64,000 bases of DNA from an uncultured Desulfovibrio sp. (lineage in GTDB: Bacteria; Desulfobacterota; Desulfovibrionia; Desulfovibrionales; Desulfovibrionaceae): NCBI GenBank assembly GCA_900546145.1, contig URBN01000006.1:1-64000 (forward strand), read 5' to 3'. The notes under the pieces are model-generated. The model was given only the letters and a program-made list of their open reading frames with translations, did no database searches and was not told the origin of the DNA. A program made the translations under genes and the position numbers. Positions 53,701 to 61,888 of this stretch are shown here, piece by piece. The stretch's first letter is position 1. Each line of letters begins with the position of its first letter.

Positions 53701-54309
53701 ATGGCAGTCATTGGTGGCAGCGAGGGGAAGGTGTAAACTTTCCCCGAGCTCCATAAGCCGCTGATTGACGTACTCCTGCCGCGGAAGTCCTGTGCGCTGC
53801 ATCTCGAGATAGAAGTGTCCCGGGAAAAGGGCAGCGAGGCGCAGGGCTTTTTCCCTCGCGCCGTCCATGTCCCCGCGCAGGATGGCCTCGGGCACGGCGC
53901 CCTGCAGGCAGGCGGAGAGGCAGGTGAGGCCGCCCCTGCAGCGGGAGAGGAGCCCCCAGTCCGCGCGGGGCTTTCCGCAGAAACCCGAAATCCAGGCTTC
54001 GGATACGAGATGGGAGAGATTTGACCAGCCTTCCTGGGTGCGCGCGAGGAGAATAAGGTGATGAGGCGTTCCTCCGTCCTGCAGACGGCGGTCCGGACAG
54101 GTATAGATCTCGCAGCCGAAGATGGGCCGTATGCCGTATTCGCGGCAGGCTTTCTGAAATTCGGCCGCGGCGCAGAGATTGCCGTGATCCGTGACGGCGC
54201 AGGCCTCCATGCCGAAGGAGACGGCGCGTTCACAGAGGGCCGGCAGGCGTATGGCGCTGTCGAGCATGCTGTATTCGGAATGGCAGTGCAGGTGGATAAA
54301 TTCGGACAC
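50761..54309 (-). CDS. dnaE: DNA polymerase III alpha subunit
   Basis: The replicative polymerase of 1182 residues. It has the N-terminal PHP domain (HLHCHSEYSMLDSAI, VTDHGNL, NDCHYL), the catalytic aspartates in LPDIDVDV (about residue 400) and the GPGRGSAGGS nucleotide site, then the fingers region, a helix-hairpin-helix (FGLDAVRGVGTAAAGEIV) and the OB-fold (VRLCVMVSGLREI). The size fits DnaE1. The start is a GTG at 54309 giving SEFIHLHCHSEYS; the ribosome site is poor. It ends 78 bases from the LUD stop on the other strand. Confidence 0.96.
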   Translation of the reverse strand: MSEFIHLHCHSEYSMLDSAIRLPALCERAVSFGMEACAVTDHGNLCAAAEFQKACREYGIRPIFGCEIYTCPDRRLQDGGTPHHLILLARTQEGWSNLSHLVSEAWISGFCGKPRADWGLLSRCRGGLTCLSACLQGAVPEAILRGDMDGAREKALRLAALFPGHFYLEMQRTGLPRQEYVNQRLMELGESLHLPLAATNDCHYLEPGDAEAREVLLCVRTGKKLSGPGHLRSGMKNLFFKSPAEMADAFTDCPEAIANTVRIAEECRAEIPSGKHFFPAYPVPPGTTPEQEFRRIAEEGLRKRLSEKPSGPPADETPYWKRLRHEMDVITRMGFPTYFLVVHEFVTWARDNGIPVGPGRGSAGGSLTAWAMRITDFDPLEYGLIFERFLNPGRSSLPDIDVDVCERRRGRLLRHLRERYGEDCVAQIAAFSTLKMRAAVQDAGRALGMGFQERTRLASFFPSFTHHRRIADVIRETPQLRDMAEKDESAARVLAVSLRIEGLVRQAGIHAAGVVMSGGPLADRVPVMLGRHGERVTQFDGPMVEAAGLVKFDILGLANMTIIQDTIDAVAREGRPAPDLRTLPLDDPAVYRLYSRADTDGVFQMESAGMKKYLTLLRPERFSDIVALLALYRPGPLESGMSQEFIRRRHGESPVRYPHPALEACLRDTYGVILYQEQVMQIAETAAGYTAAEADTLRRAMSKKKAEEMAGERARFLRGAAERGFDRKTAETIFGQMETFASYGFNKAHSVAYALTSYYTAYLKTHYPAEFMAALLTAVMRQPERLAGYLARCRERGPEVLPPSVNTSLGVFSALKGRIIFGLDAVRGVGTAAAGEIVRARKDGPFRSLGDFLSRVSLRTVTKRAVSSLIRCGALDDTGESRESMLSRLGSAISRARLHPARGAGLLRFLSDYRPEEERPGENTPGPAPDPAARLRDEKEILGFYISGHPLDSLKGEAARLGCLPLSALSSLRPGAGVRLCVMVSGLREIRDRQKRRMAVAGIEDQEGYAHAYIFSKTYTPSVRNLLREAAGSALPLFIVGRTEKDTGEEEGGERHSAGVLAEQLLPFEEACARSRRPAVIRVPRCLVTPEGLAGFREVLEKFPGTIAVCASIPGPDGDTLLRPEGIRVRPCPAFYEAITIWRKAAPEDSQTEPPLTGKEAAAAFAAAGMPVFTGRNGKNSP

Positions 54310-54410
54310 GGTCGTTTTCGGTCTGGATTTTGTTTCTTTGCAGAGAGCGCTTCCCGTCCGTATACTGAAGGCGCCGCGGCATCCATGCCGCGGGAAAAAA
54401 CGGAGGCGGT

Positions 54411-55547
54411 ATGCGCTACCTTTCGAGAATACTCTATGGCTTCGCCATTTTCATCATCTGCGTGACAGCGGCCCTCCTGCTCCAGATTGACAGTTCGGCT
54501 ATGTCCATGGCTGACGCGCTTTTCCCGGGCAGCGGCCGGGTGGTCTGCCTTATCCTTCTGGCCGCCGAGGCGGCGGGTGCCTGCTGGCTGTATCTCTCCT
54601 TCAGGCTGAGGCCCGCGAAGCTCGTGATACGTCACAACCCCGAAGAGGATGAGCGTCTCGCCTTCGCAGAGGAACTCGAAAAGCGCCTCGCCAGAAATCA
54701 GATCGTGCGCAGGGCCGGGCTTGCGCCTTCAGATGAAGATTTCGCGGAAAAGGCCATGCTGCTCCTCGACAGGAAGGCGGATGACGAAATCAGGAGCGCA
54801 GGGAAGCGCATTTTCCTCGGCACCGCGCTCGCCCAGAACGGCAAACTGGATGCGCTCATTGTCTTCTTTTCCCTCGTGCGGCTCGTGTGGCGCGTGTCCT
54901 CCATCTACAATCAGCGTCCGGCTCCGAGGGAGATTATGAGCGTCTACGGTGCCGTGTCTTCCGCCACTTTCGTGGCCTTTTCCCTGGACGCCCTGGACAT
55001 TCCGAGGACCATCACGGACTCGGTGAGTCAGATTGTGCCTTCGGCAGCGCCCGCCATGACAGCAGCTTCCGTGCCGTTCATGGGCTCGGCCCTGCATGTG
55101 TTCACGGCCGCGGCCATTGACGGCGCCTCCAACTGCCTTCTCGCCGTGCGAGCGGGAGTGGCGGCGCGCAGCGCGTTCCGGTACGGCGCCTCGGGTGGCG
55201 AAAGCCTGCATGTGAGTATGAAGGAGACGGGGGGCCTGCTCATGGACATTACCCAGGAAACCATGGGCGCCATCGTGAAGGCCGTGAAACGGCAGATGCT
55301 CTCCGTCTCTGCCGCCACGGGCAAAAAGATGGCCACCGCGGCCGGCACCATGGCCGAAGCAGCGGCTGAGGCCACGGAAAACGCGGCAGGCGGCGTTATC
55401 CGCGCGGCCGTGGGACTCGCCGATGGAATGCGTGGCGCACTCGGGCCAAGGCGGGACGGGGAAAAGGACATGGAAGAGAAGATGCCCTCTCCGGCCGCGG
55501 GAGAAGGAAAGAAAAAATCCTTCTTCGACAGGCTGAGAAGAAAATAA
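54411..55547 (+). CDS. DUF697-family membrane protein
   Basis: A 378-residue protein with two N-terminal transmembrane helices (about residues 8-26 and 42-62), a charged cytoplasmic stretch, and a DUF697-like helical region from about 130 with two more hydrophobic segments (VSSATFVAFSLDAL, APAMTAASVPFMGSALHVFTAA). The C-terminus is an Ala/Glu/Lys-rich tail. DUF697 and YcjF-like proteins often accompany GTPases, but none is encoded next to it. The ATG at 54411 has GGAGGCGG just upstream. Function unknown. Confidence 0.75.
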   Translation: MRYLSRILYGFAIFIICVTAALLLQIDSSAMSMADALFPGSGRVVCLILLAAEAAGACWLYLSFRLRPAKLVIRHNPEEDERLAFAEELEKRLARNQIVRRAGLAPSDEDFAEKAMLLLDRKADDEIRSAGKRIFLGTALAQNGKLDALIVFFSLVRLVWRVSSIYNQRPAPREIMSVYGAVSSATFVAFSLDALDIPRTITDSVSQIVPSAAPAMTAASVPFMGSALHVFTAAAIDGASNCLLAVRAGVAARSAFRYGASGGESLHVSMKETGGLLMDITQETMGAIVKAVKRQMLSVSAATGKKMATAAGTMAEAAAEATENAAGGVIRAAVGLADGMRGALGPRRDGEKDMEEKMPSPAAGEGKKKSFFDRLRRK

Positions 55548-55814
55548 GCTGATCAGCACGGGCATACAGGCACAGGGCCCTTCCGGCACAGGGGAGCTCT
55601 GCCATCCGCTCTGCAGCATTCGTTTCTGCTGTGGCGGTTTGACCAGCTTTTGGATGAATTCCGGGGCGCGATCAGATGGGGAATCCTTCTCTCTGTCTGG
55701 ACTGCGCAATGCTGAAGAAAAGGCTTTTTTCCCTGCTCCTTCAATAATTAAGTTATTTCAGAGCTGTCCACAGTCCTGCATTTTTCAGACATAGAATATC
55801 CGGTCAGGTTCCTC

Positions 55815-56855
55815 ATGCTTAAGAAACTGCATATTGAAAATTTTACGGTTTTTCGTAAAGCCGATATTGAGTTTTCTCCTGGCCTCAATGTCATAACAGG
55901 TGAGAATGGTTCGGGTAAAAGTCATCTGCTGAAGCTGGGCTATGCCATATTGAAAACACTGGAATCGTTTGGGAACAAAGTTCCGGCCAGAGAAATGGCG
56001 GAGCGCAGGCTCGCCGGAAACCTTGTGGACATTTTCCGTCCCGAAAGTCTGGGCAGGCTCGCTTCCCGTGTTCAGGGGAGTCCGGATTCCACCGTTTCTG
56101 CCACATGGAACCGGAAAGGAAGTCTTGCGTTTTCTTTTTCCACAAGGAAAACGGAAAAAGTGAATATACTGCTGGCCCCGCAGTATGATCCTCTGGAGGC
56201 CTCAGCACTCTTCATTCCACCCCAGGAAATACTCTCCGTGTTCGAGGGGTTTCAGGGGGCTCTGGAGAAAAGAGAACTTGCCTTTGATGGAACGTATTCT
56301 GCTTTGGCAAAGGCTCTGAACCCCGCTCCTCTGAAAGGGAAGGGCTCCTCAGGTACAGCGGAGCTCGTTGATGAGCTGGAAAAAATTTTAAAGGCTTCTG
56401 TCGTTAAAAAAAATAGCAGATTTTATTTTTCATCCAAAAGTATCAGAAGACAGCTTGAGGCGCCGCTTGCCTCGGCAGGCCACCGTAAACTCGGTATGCT
56501 GGCTTACCTGATAATGAACGGGGAACTGCGTAATAAATCCTCGCTGTTCTGGGATGAGCCGGATGCCAGTCTGAACCCCAGACTGCTGAGGGAACTTGCA
56601 GGGATTCTGGCAGGACTCAGCAGGGTCATGCAGGTCACCGTTGCCACGCACAGTCTTTTTCTCCTGAGGGAACTGGAAATCCTGCAGGAAGAGAAAAAGC
56701 TTTCCGGAGCGCGGTATTTCGGCCTGCACTTTTCCGATTGTGGCGTTGAAATTTTATCGGGCCCCTCTTCCAATGATATTGGAGATATCGCCGCCCTGGA
56801 TACGGGCCTGGAGCAGTCCTGCAGGTATATGGATTTACTTTATGGGGGAAAGTAG
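55815..56855 (+). CDS. Orphan AAA-type (SMC/RecF-like) ATPase
   Basis: A 346-residue ATPase with Walker A GENGSGKSHLLK (residue about 30), Walker B SLFWDEPDASLNP and a switch His in VATHSLFLL, the pattern of RecF/OLD/AbiEii-like ATPases with no coiled-coil insert. Many such proteins act in phage defence or DNA repair with a nuclease partner; no partner is encoded beside it. The gene is clearly more AT-rich than its neighbours and contains an eight-A run near 56405, suggesting acquisition by transfer. The ATG at 55815 has AGG close upstream. The function is not assigned. Confidence 0.75.
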   Translation: MLKKLHIENFTVFRKADIEFSPGLNVITGENGSGKSHLLKLGYAILKTLESFGNKVPAREMAERRLAGNLVDIFRPESLGRLASRVQGSPDSTVSATWNRKGSLAFSFSTRKTEKVNILLAPQYDPLEASALFIPPQEILSVFEGFQGALEKRELAFDGTYSALAKALNPAPLKGKGSSGTAELVDELEKILKASVVKKNSRFYFSSKSIRRQLEAPLASAGHRKLGMLAYLIMNGELRNKSSLFWDEPDASLNPRLLRELAGILAGLSRVMQVTVATHSLFLLRELEILQEEKKLSGARYFGLHFSDCGVEILSGPSSNDIGDIAALDTGLEQSCRYMDLLYGGK

Positions 56856-56961
56856 AGGCCTGAGATGTATGTGGATGACCCGCTTTCCGTCTTTCCTGAT
56901 GGGCGGGAGGTAACCCAGTCTGCCAGGACGCTGGATCTCCCGCGGTTCCCGGACCTGCCGG

Positions 56962-56999
56962 AAAAAGCCCCCTTCCTTCCCGTGCGGGAAGAAAGGGGG
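56962..56999 (-). terminator. Terminator of the amidohydrolase-like gene
   Basis: CCCCCTT.CTTCCC pairs with GGGAAG.AAGGGGG (one mismatch) around GTGC; on the minus strand CTTTTTCC follows. Confidence 0.82.
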
Positions 57000-57028
57000 A
57001 ACGTTCAGGGAAACTGAACTGAGGAAAA

Positions 57029-57871
57029 CTATTCGGGAAGGCCGAGGATCCTGCAGGCATTTCTGTACATGACTTTCTCGAGCACTTCCGGAGTGAAGGG
57101 CAGGCTCCTGTAGAGGGCAATCTGCTCCTGGAAGTCCATAAACGGCGCGGCGCTCGAGAAGATGACTTTGTCGCTGATGATGGTGTTGGCCGCTTCGATA
57201 TACTTTTCGGAGAAGGGCTGCTGCTCGTATTCGGCGATATCGAGATAGACGTTGGCGTTGCGCTGCACGACCATGATGGTTTCGCTCACGTACGGGTAGC
57301 CGCCGTGGCTGATGATGATTTTCAGTTCCGGGAAGTCGCAGGCCACGCGGTCGATGTGGCAGACAGCGGAGTCTTCCATGACGGTGCCGCGCACGAGGGT
57401 GGCCGGGCCGGTGGTGATGACGATCGGAATACTGAGCTCGCAGCACTTGGCGTAGATGGGATAGAAACGGCGGTGATCCGCGGGGATGCGGGCGAGGTAG
57501 GGATCGATGGCCGCGCCTCTGAATCCGTCGCGCTCAACCCTGTTCTTCAGTTCGGTGATGGCGTCCATGCCCTTGATGGGGTCAACGCCGGCGAAGCCGA
57601 TGAACCTGTCCGGATACTGCTTCATGAGTTCGAGGATGCCGGGATTGGAAGATTTGAGGCCGTAGGTGGTTTCGGCATCGCGTCCGATGACTACGCCTTT
57701 CACCACATTCTGGGCTTCCATCTCCTTCACGATCTGCTCAATGGGCTCGGGCTTCGCACGGTCTTTGTAGTTGAAGTACTCGAACATGGGGCTGAAAGGG
57801 CCTCCCTTGGCGAGCATGCCTCTGACGGCATCGGGAGTGCTGGGACGGAAACGAAAGTCGATAATTTTCAT
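57029..57871 (-). CDS. Amidohydrolase-fold protein with altered metal site
   Basis: A 280-residue protein of the amidohydrolase-2 type TIM-barrel, a family of metal-dependent hydrolases and decarboxylases. Where family members have a metal-binding HxH near residue 6 it reads IDFRFRPS; the later IIISHGGYPYVSE keeps a histidine, and the C-terminal aspartate region reads VIFSSAAPFMD. So three of the usual metal ligands appear missing. The ATG at 57871 has AAGGA seven bases upstream; a longer frame beyond it is not supported. The fold is clear, activity is not. Confidence 0.8.
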   Translation of the reverse strand: MKIIDFRFRPSTPDAVRGMLAKGGPFSPMFEYFNYKDRAKPEPIEQIVKEMEAQNVVKGVVIGRDAETTYGLKSSNPGILELMKQYPDRFIGFAGVDPIKGMDAITELKNRVERDGFRGAAIDPYLARIPADHRRFYPIYAKCCELSIPIVITTGPATLVRGTVMEDSAVCHIDRVACDFPELKIIISHGGYPYVSETIMVVQRNANVYLDIAEYEQQPFSEKYIEAANTIISDKVIFSSAAPFMDFQEQIALYRSLPFTPEVLEKVMYRNACRILGLPE

Positions 57872-58494
57872 GGTATATTCCTTGCGTTGTGCGCCGTGCT
57901 GGAAAAAAGCCGGAAGCGGAAAGGGTATCTGCTCTTTCCGGGAGAGGAACTCCCCCGGGGGAAAACCGGGGCAGTTCTGCTGCCGGATGAAGAGTGAGAA
58001 AACGGTATGCCGTTCTGGAATGAGCAAGAAATATGCCATGAAAAGGGCAGAGTACGGGCCGGGGAAGGGGAAAAGAAGCCGCTGTAACCAGAAGAAAAGA
58101 CGTCTTTTCCGGGGAAGAGGCGAGCTCATCCTGTTCCCGGCAGAACAGACGAACCGCCGGTCGGCGCTTTTTTTCACGCAGCCTTTTCTGGAGGATATGA
58201 TATTATTTAATTTGTTATTTTAAATAGTTATGCTATAAAAGAGCGACGGACGGAGCCTGTTGTTTTTTTGCACGGAGGCATTTCCTCCATGAAAGCCGCG
58301 TTATTCCGGAACGTTAACGGAAAACACAGGGAAGCTGTGTGGCATTAAGGCACAGCATTGTGCTTTTCTGCACAAAAAACACTCCCAGACACGGAAACAC
58401 GAACGTTTTGTTTTCCGGGTGGTACCTTGAGGGGAATGCGGCTGTGGGTTACATTCCGAAATAAATGCCGGGCAGCCGGCAAAGGCGAAGAGGC
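57872..58494. other. 620-bp intergenic region with a promoter for the amino-acid transporter
   Basis: No gene is supported. A short AT-rich belt (58190-58250) carries a plus-strand promoter, TTGTTA (58212-58217), 16-base spacer, TATAAA (58234-58239). Downstream are GGAGG...CCTCC arms (58275 area) and GCACA-GCAT-TGTGC (58350-58363 area), which could be operator or leader structure. The leader to the first permease would be about 250 bases. Confidence 0.5.
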
Positions 58495-59202
58495 ATGTTT
58501 CATCCCCAGTGGGAGGTCCTTCTGGAGCCTCCCTATCCGTCTATTCTTCTCACGGGCGTCTGGATTACCGTGCTCCTGGCCCTCGTTTCCTCAGTGTCCT
58601 CGTTTTTCCTTGGCGTCATCCTCGCCGTGGGGCGCGCCTCGGGATCCCGGGCTGCGCGCGTCTCCTGCACTTTTTTCTGCGATATTGTGCGCAGCCTGCC
58701 TGGCGTTTTCTGGCTCCTGCTCTTTTTCTTCTGCCTTCCCGTGCTTCTGCCCGAAGGAGCCGGGCTGGCCCTCAACGGCTGGGACGGATTCCCTTTCTTC
58801 GCGGCCTGTCTCGGCCTCTCGGTCAATAATTCCCCGTACCTTGCGGATATTCTGTATTCCGTGATGGGCGTGAGCGGGAAGAACGCCATGGATGCCGCGC
58901 GCCTCGCAGGGCTGAAGGGAGCCGTTTTCTGGTGCAGGGTCGTCCTGCCCCAGGCTGTGGCTGCCTCGCTGGCCGCCATTTCCATCCGCATGCTGCACAA
59001 TTTCAAGAACACGTCCCTTGCCATGGTCATCAGCGTGCCGGAGCTCACCTGGGCCTCCCAGGAGGTCGAGTCCCTGAGTTTCGCCGGTCTCGAGGTGACC
59101 ACGGCAGCCACCTGCATTTACCTCGCCATGGGCGGCGTCCTCTCGCTGCTCCTGCACTGGCTGCGCTCCTCTGTGCGACGGCGCTGCCGGCTGGAGGGCT
59201 GA
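58495..59202 (+). CDS. Polar amino-acid ABC transporter permease
   Basis: A 235-residue permease of the HisM/GltJ type, with five transmembrane segments. The coupling loop is MDAARLAGLKGAVFWCRVVLPQ and the family mark FFCDIVRSLPGVFWLLLFFF begins the second helix pair. With the next gene it forms a heteromeric channel. The ATG at 58495 is chosen because GAAGAGG lies before it, though close; a 30-base longer start at 58465 has no ribosome site. It is the first gene of a four-gene import operon. Confidence 0.88.
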   Translation: MFHPQWEVLLEPPYPSILLTGVWITVLLALVSSVSSFFLGVILAVGRASGSRAARVSCTFFCDIVRSLPGVFWLLLFFFCLPVLLPEGAGLALNGWDGFPFFAACLGLSVNNSPYLADILYSVMGVSGKNAMDAARLAGLKGAVFWCRVVLPQAVAASLAAISIRMLHNFKNTSLAMVISVPELTWASQEVESLSFAGLEVTTAATCIYLAMGGVLSLLLHWLRSSVRRRCRLEG

Positions 59203-59206
59203 TCCC

Positions 59207-59914
59207 ATGGCCGGCGTGATGTCTTCCTTCGGTGACGCCCTGCCGTACGCGGGATCCCTGCTCTTCGGACTCGACGGCAGCGGGACGGGAGGCCTGTGCC
59301 TCAATATTCTTATTACCCTGGCCGTGCTCCCTGCCTCCCTTGTTCTGGGGTCGCTCCTCGGCGCCGTGCGTCTCTTCCGTGTCAGGCCCCTGAACTGGCT
59401 GGCCTTTCTCTTCATCGAGGCGGTCAAGGGCATCCCCGTTCTGCTCATGATCTTCTGGCTGCATTACGCGCTGCCCGCTTTCCTCGGGCTCAGGCCGCCG
59501 CTTTTTCTCACGGCCGTCGCCGCCCTCACCATGTACGGCTCCGCCAACGTGGCTGAGGTTTTCCTGAGTGGCGCGGATATGGTGCGGAAGAGCGAACTCG
59601 AGGCGGCCAGGCTTTCCGGTTTTTCCGGGGCCGGCGTGTTCCGCCGCGTGCTCGCGCCGCAGGTTCTGCAGCGCATGGTGCCCGCTCTTCTCGGTGTCAT
59701 GGTCTCCCTTTTCAAGGACACCTCCATCGTCTTTGTCATCGGCCTCATCGAGCTGACACAGACGGGCATGATCCTCGCGAACCGCTATCCGGACATGCTC
59801 GTGCCCATGTATGTTCTCATTGGCGCGGGGTACATGACTGTCTCCCTGCTGCTCGCGAAACTCGCGAGAGTCATCGCGCGCAGGCAGGCGGAGAAGTTTC
59901 CGGAGTCAATGTAA
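59207..59914 (+). CDS. Polar amino-acid ABC transporter permease
   Basis: A second permease of the same type, 235 residues, partner of the preceding one; FIEAVKGIPVLLMIFWLHYALP and LEAARLSGFSGAGVFRRVLAPQ show the family loop, with LFKDTSIVFVIGLIELTQTG near the end. The ATG at 59207 has GGAGGG nine bases upstream and starts four bases after the previous stop, so the two are coupled. Confidence 0.9.
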   Translation: MAGVMSSFGDALPYAGSLLFGLDGSGTGGLCLNILITLAVLPASLVLGSLLGAVRLFRVRPLNWLAFLFIEAVKGIPVLLMIFWLHYALPAFLGLRPPLFLTAVAALTMYGSANVAEVFLSGADMVRKSELEAARLSGFSGAGVFRRVLAPQVLQRMVPALLGVMVSLFKDTSIVFVIGLIELTQTGMILANRYPDMLVPMYVLIGAGYMTVSLLLAKLARVIARRQAEKFPESM

Positions 59915-59951
59915 AGGCTTTTTCCCTTCACCTTCAGCAAAGGATTTTCCG

Positions 59952-60800
59952 ATGTCTATTCTGAAGAAACACCCCTCATGGCTGCTGGCCCTTGTCCTGC
60001 CCATGCTCCTCATCCTCGCGCGCGGCACCATGGCCGAGGAATGGACGAACCTCGATGACGAAATCATGAAGCGCGGCACGGTCCGCATCGGCATCGGCTA
60101 CAGCACGCCTCCCATGAACTATCTTGATGACAAAGGGCAGCCCGCGGGCTTCGATGTGGATCTCGCCAAAGCCCTCTGTGAAAAAATGGGACTCAAGTAC
60201 ACGATCACCAAAGTGAACAACAAGACGCGTATCACTTCTCTTGTCTCCGGTGAGACGGACATGGTGCTTTCCAACATGAACCACACCATGAGCCGTGCCC
60301 GGCAGATTGATTTTTCGGATACCTACCTGCTCGACGGCAAGCGCATTCTGGCGGCAAAGGGCAAATACCACGCCCTTAAGGATTTTGTGGGCAAGCGCGT
60401 GGCCGTGTGCCAGGGCAGCAACGCCCAGCAGGCCGTGACCGAGGCCCTGAAGCAGCTTGGCGATCCCTCGCCGCGCGTCATGTCCTTCCAGAACGATTCC
60501 GAGTGCTTCCTGGCCCTCAAAACCGGCAAGGTCGACGGCTGGACCAACGACACCGTCATTCTCGCGGGCGTGTCCGGAGGCGACAGGGGCTTTGAGGCTG
60601 TGGGCGAAATTTACAGCCCCACCTATTACGGCATCGGCGTGCCCCGCAACCAGTCCGCGTGGCGCTACCGCGTGAACGCGGCGCTGCGGAGCCTTATCAT
60701 GGACGGCACCTACCAGAAGATTTATGATGTCTGGTTCGGCCCCCAGGGCCGTTATCCCCTGCCGCCCGCTTCCGGCAGGCTCCCTGTCTGGGCCGAGTAG
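59952..60800 (+). CDS. Polar amino-acid ABC transporter substrate-binding protein
   Basis: A 282-residue type II periplasmic-binding protein. The signal peptide runs to about residue 28 (GTMA). The amino-acid-binding pattern is VRIGIGYSTPPMNYLDDKGQPAGFDVDLAKAL, of which only the first part is quoted here: GIGYSTPPMNYL; then DMVLSNMNHTMSRARQIDFS, KRVAVCQGSNAQQAV and LALKTGKVDGW. The ligand is probably a polar or acidic amino acid. The ATG at 59952 has AAAGGA upstream. It follows the permeases by 37 bases. Confidence 0.9.
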   Translation: MSILKKHPSWLLALVLPMLLILARGTMAEEWTNLDDEIMKRGTVRIGIGYSTPPMNYLDDKGQPAGFDVDLAKALCEKMGLKYTITKVNNKTRITSLVSGETDMVLSNMNHTMSRARQIDFSDTYLLDGKRILAAKGKYHALKDFVGKRVAVCQGSNAQQAVTEALKQLGDPSPRVMSFQNDSECFLALKTGKVDGWTNDTVILAGVSGGDRGFEAVGEIYSPTYYGIGVPRNQSAWRYRVNAALRSLIMDGTYQKIYDVWFGPQGRYPLPPASGRLPVWAE

Positions 60801-60809
60801 GAAGAAATT

Positions 60810-61877
60810 ATGAACGGCAGCGGCCCGCTTCTTGAAGTCTCCGGTGTCACTTCTCTGCGCGGAGGTCTTCCTGTCCTCAGGGATGTGAGCCTGACTCTGG
60901 AGGAGGGGCGCTGCCTCGCCCTCTGCGGTCCGAGCGGGTGCGGGAAGACGACCCTGCTCAGGGCCGTGGCCGGCCTTGATCCCATTGATGCCGGGGAAGT
61001 GCGCCTCGGCGGAGAGGTCCGCAGCCGGCCCGGATGGCGCACGGCGGGCAGAGGCGAGGTGGGCATGGTTTTCCAGGGTGAGCAGCTCTACAGCCATCTC
61101 ACTCTTTTGCGGAACATCACTCTGGCTCCCGTGGCTGTACTGAAGGAAGACAGGGAAAAGGCCTGTGAAGAGGCCATGCGCCTTCTTGAAGAAGTAGGGC
61201 TCGGGGACAGGGCGGACCGCTATCCGGGGCAGCTCTCCGGCGGCCAGAGGCAGCGCGGCGCCATAGCCCGCATGCTGGCCATGCGCCCGAAGCTCATGCT
61301 CTTTGATGAGCCCTCGTCATCCCTTGATCCTTCCAACGTGAGCGAGGTTCTGGACATCATCCGCGGCCTGCGCGGCGGGGGACGCACCATCATCGTGGTC
61401 ACCCATCAGGCGTCCTTCGCACGCGGCATGGCTGACAGCATCCTGATTATGGAGGCGGGCCGCATCGTGTCCCACGAGGATCCGGCCTTTGTAACCGTGC
61501 GTCCGGCGTCGGAAGCGGGACGGAATATTTTTGCCCGCGGCCTGCCCGTGATTTCCGCGCTTGACCGGGTGGAAGCCTCGGGACGCGTGATGCTTGGCCT
61601 GCCGCCGGATCTCGCGGGCGCCTCCTCCCTGCCGCGGGTCCGGGCTCTCGCCGCCGCCCTCGGCGCGGCCGTAGAGGAATACAGTATCCGGGGAGAAGAG
61701 CGGGATCTCGCGCTGCGCCTCGGGCTTGCCGATCTCGCGCTCGTCCGCGCTCCCGTCCGGGACGGGGAAAATCTCACAGCCATCGGCGGGCAGGACGGCC
61801 TCCCCGGCGGCGTTCTGCTCTGCGCCGCGGCTGACGATTACCTGTGGCTGAGGCGGCTTGCCGGCGCCATGCACTGA
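60810..61877 (+). CDS. Amino-acid ABC transporter ATPase with unusual C-terminal extension
   Basis: The ATPase of the operon, 355 residues against the usual 240-250. The first 240 residues are GlnQ/HisP-like: Walker A GPSGCGKTT, LSGGQRQRGAIARML, LMLFDEPSSSLDP and VVTHQASFARGMAD. The last about 115 residues have alternating strands and helices, with GRVMLGLPPDLAG, RVRALAAALGAAVEEY and LALRLGLADLALVRAPV, similar in rhythm to one lobe of a solute-binding protein, and no motif I can name. This part may be a substrate-sensing or regulatory domain. It starts nine bases after the binding-protein gene. Confidence 0.85.
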   Translation: MNGSGPLLEVSGVTSLRGGLPVLRDVSLTLEEGRCLALCGPSGCGKTTLLRAVAGLDPIDAGEVRLGGEVRSRPGWRTAGRGEVGMVFQGEQLYSHLTLLRNITLAPVAVLKEDREKACEEAMRLLEEVGLGDRADRYPGQLSGGQRQRGAIARMLAMRPKLMLFDEPSSSLDPSNVSEVLDIIRGLRGGGRTIIVVTHQASFARGMADSILIMEAGRIVSHEDPAFVTVRPASEAGRNIFARGLPVISALDRVEASGRVMLGLPPDLAGASSLPRVRALAAALGAAVEEYSIRGEERDLALRLGLADLALVRAPVRDGENLTAIGGQDGLPGGVLLCAAADDYLWLRRLAGAMH

Positions 61878-61888
61878 GAGCGGAGCGC

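Noticed and set aside
56865..57017. 50-codon frame after the AAA ATPase
   Set aside because: Its C-terminal half is the translation of the terminator stem; no ribosome site.
58358..58864. Open frame overlapping the first amino-acid permease in another frame
   Set aside because: Lies largely inside the permease gene, which has clear family motifs.
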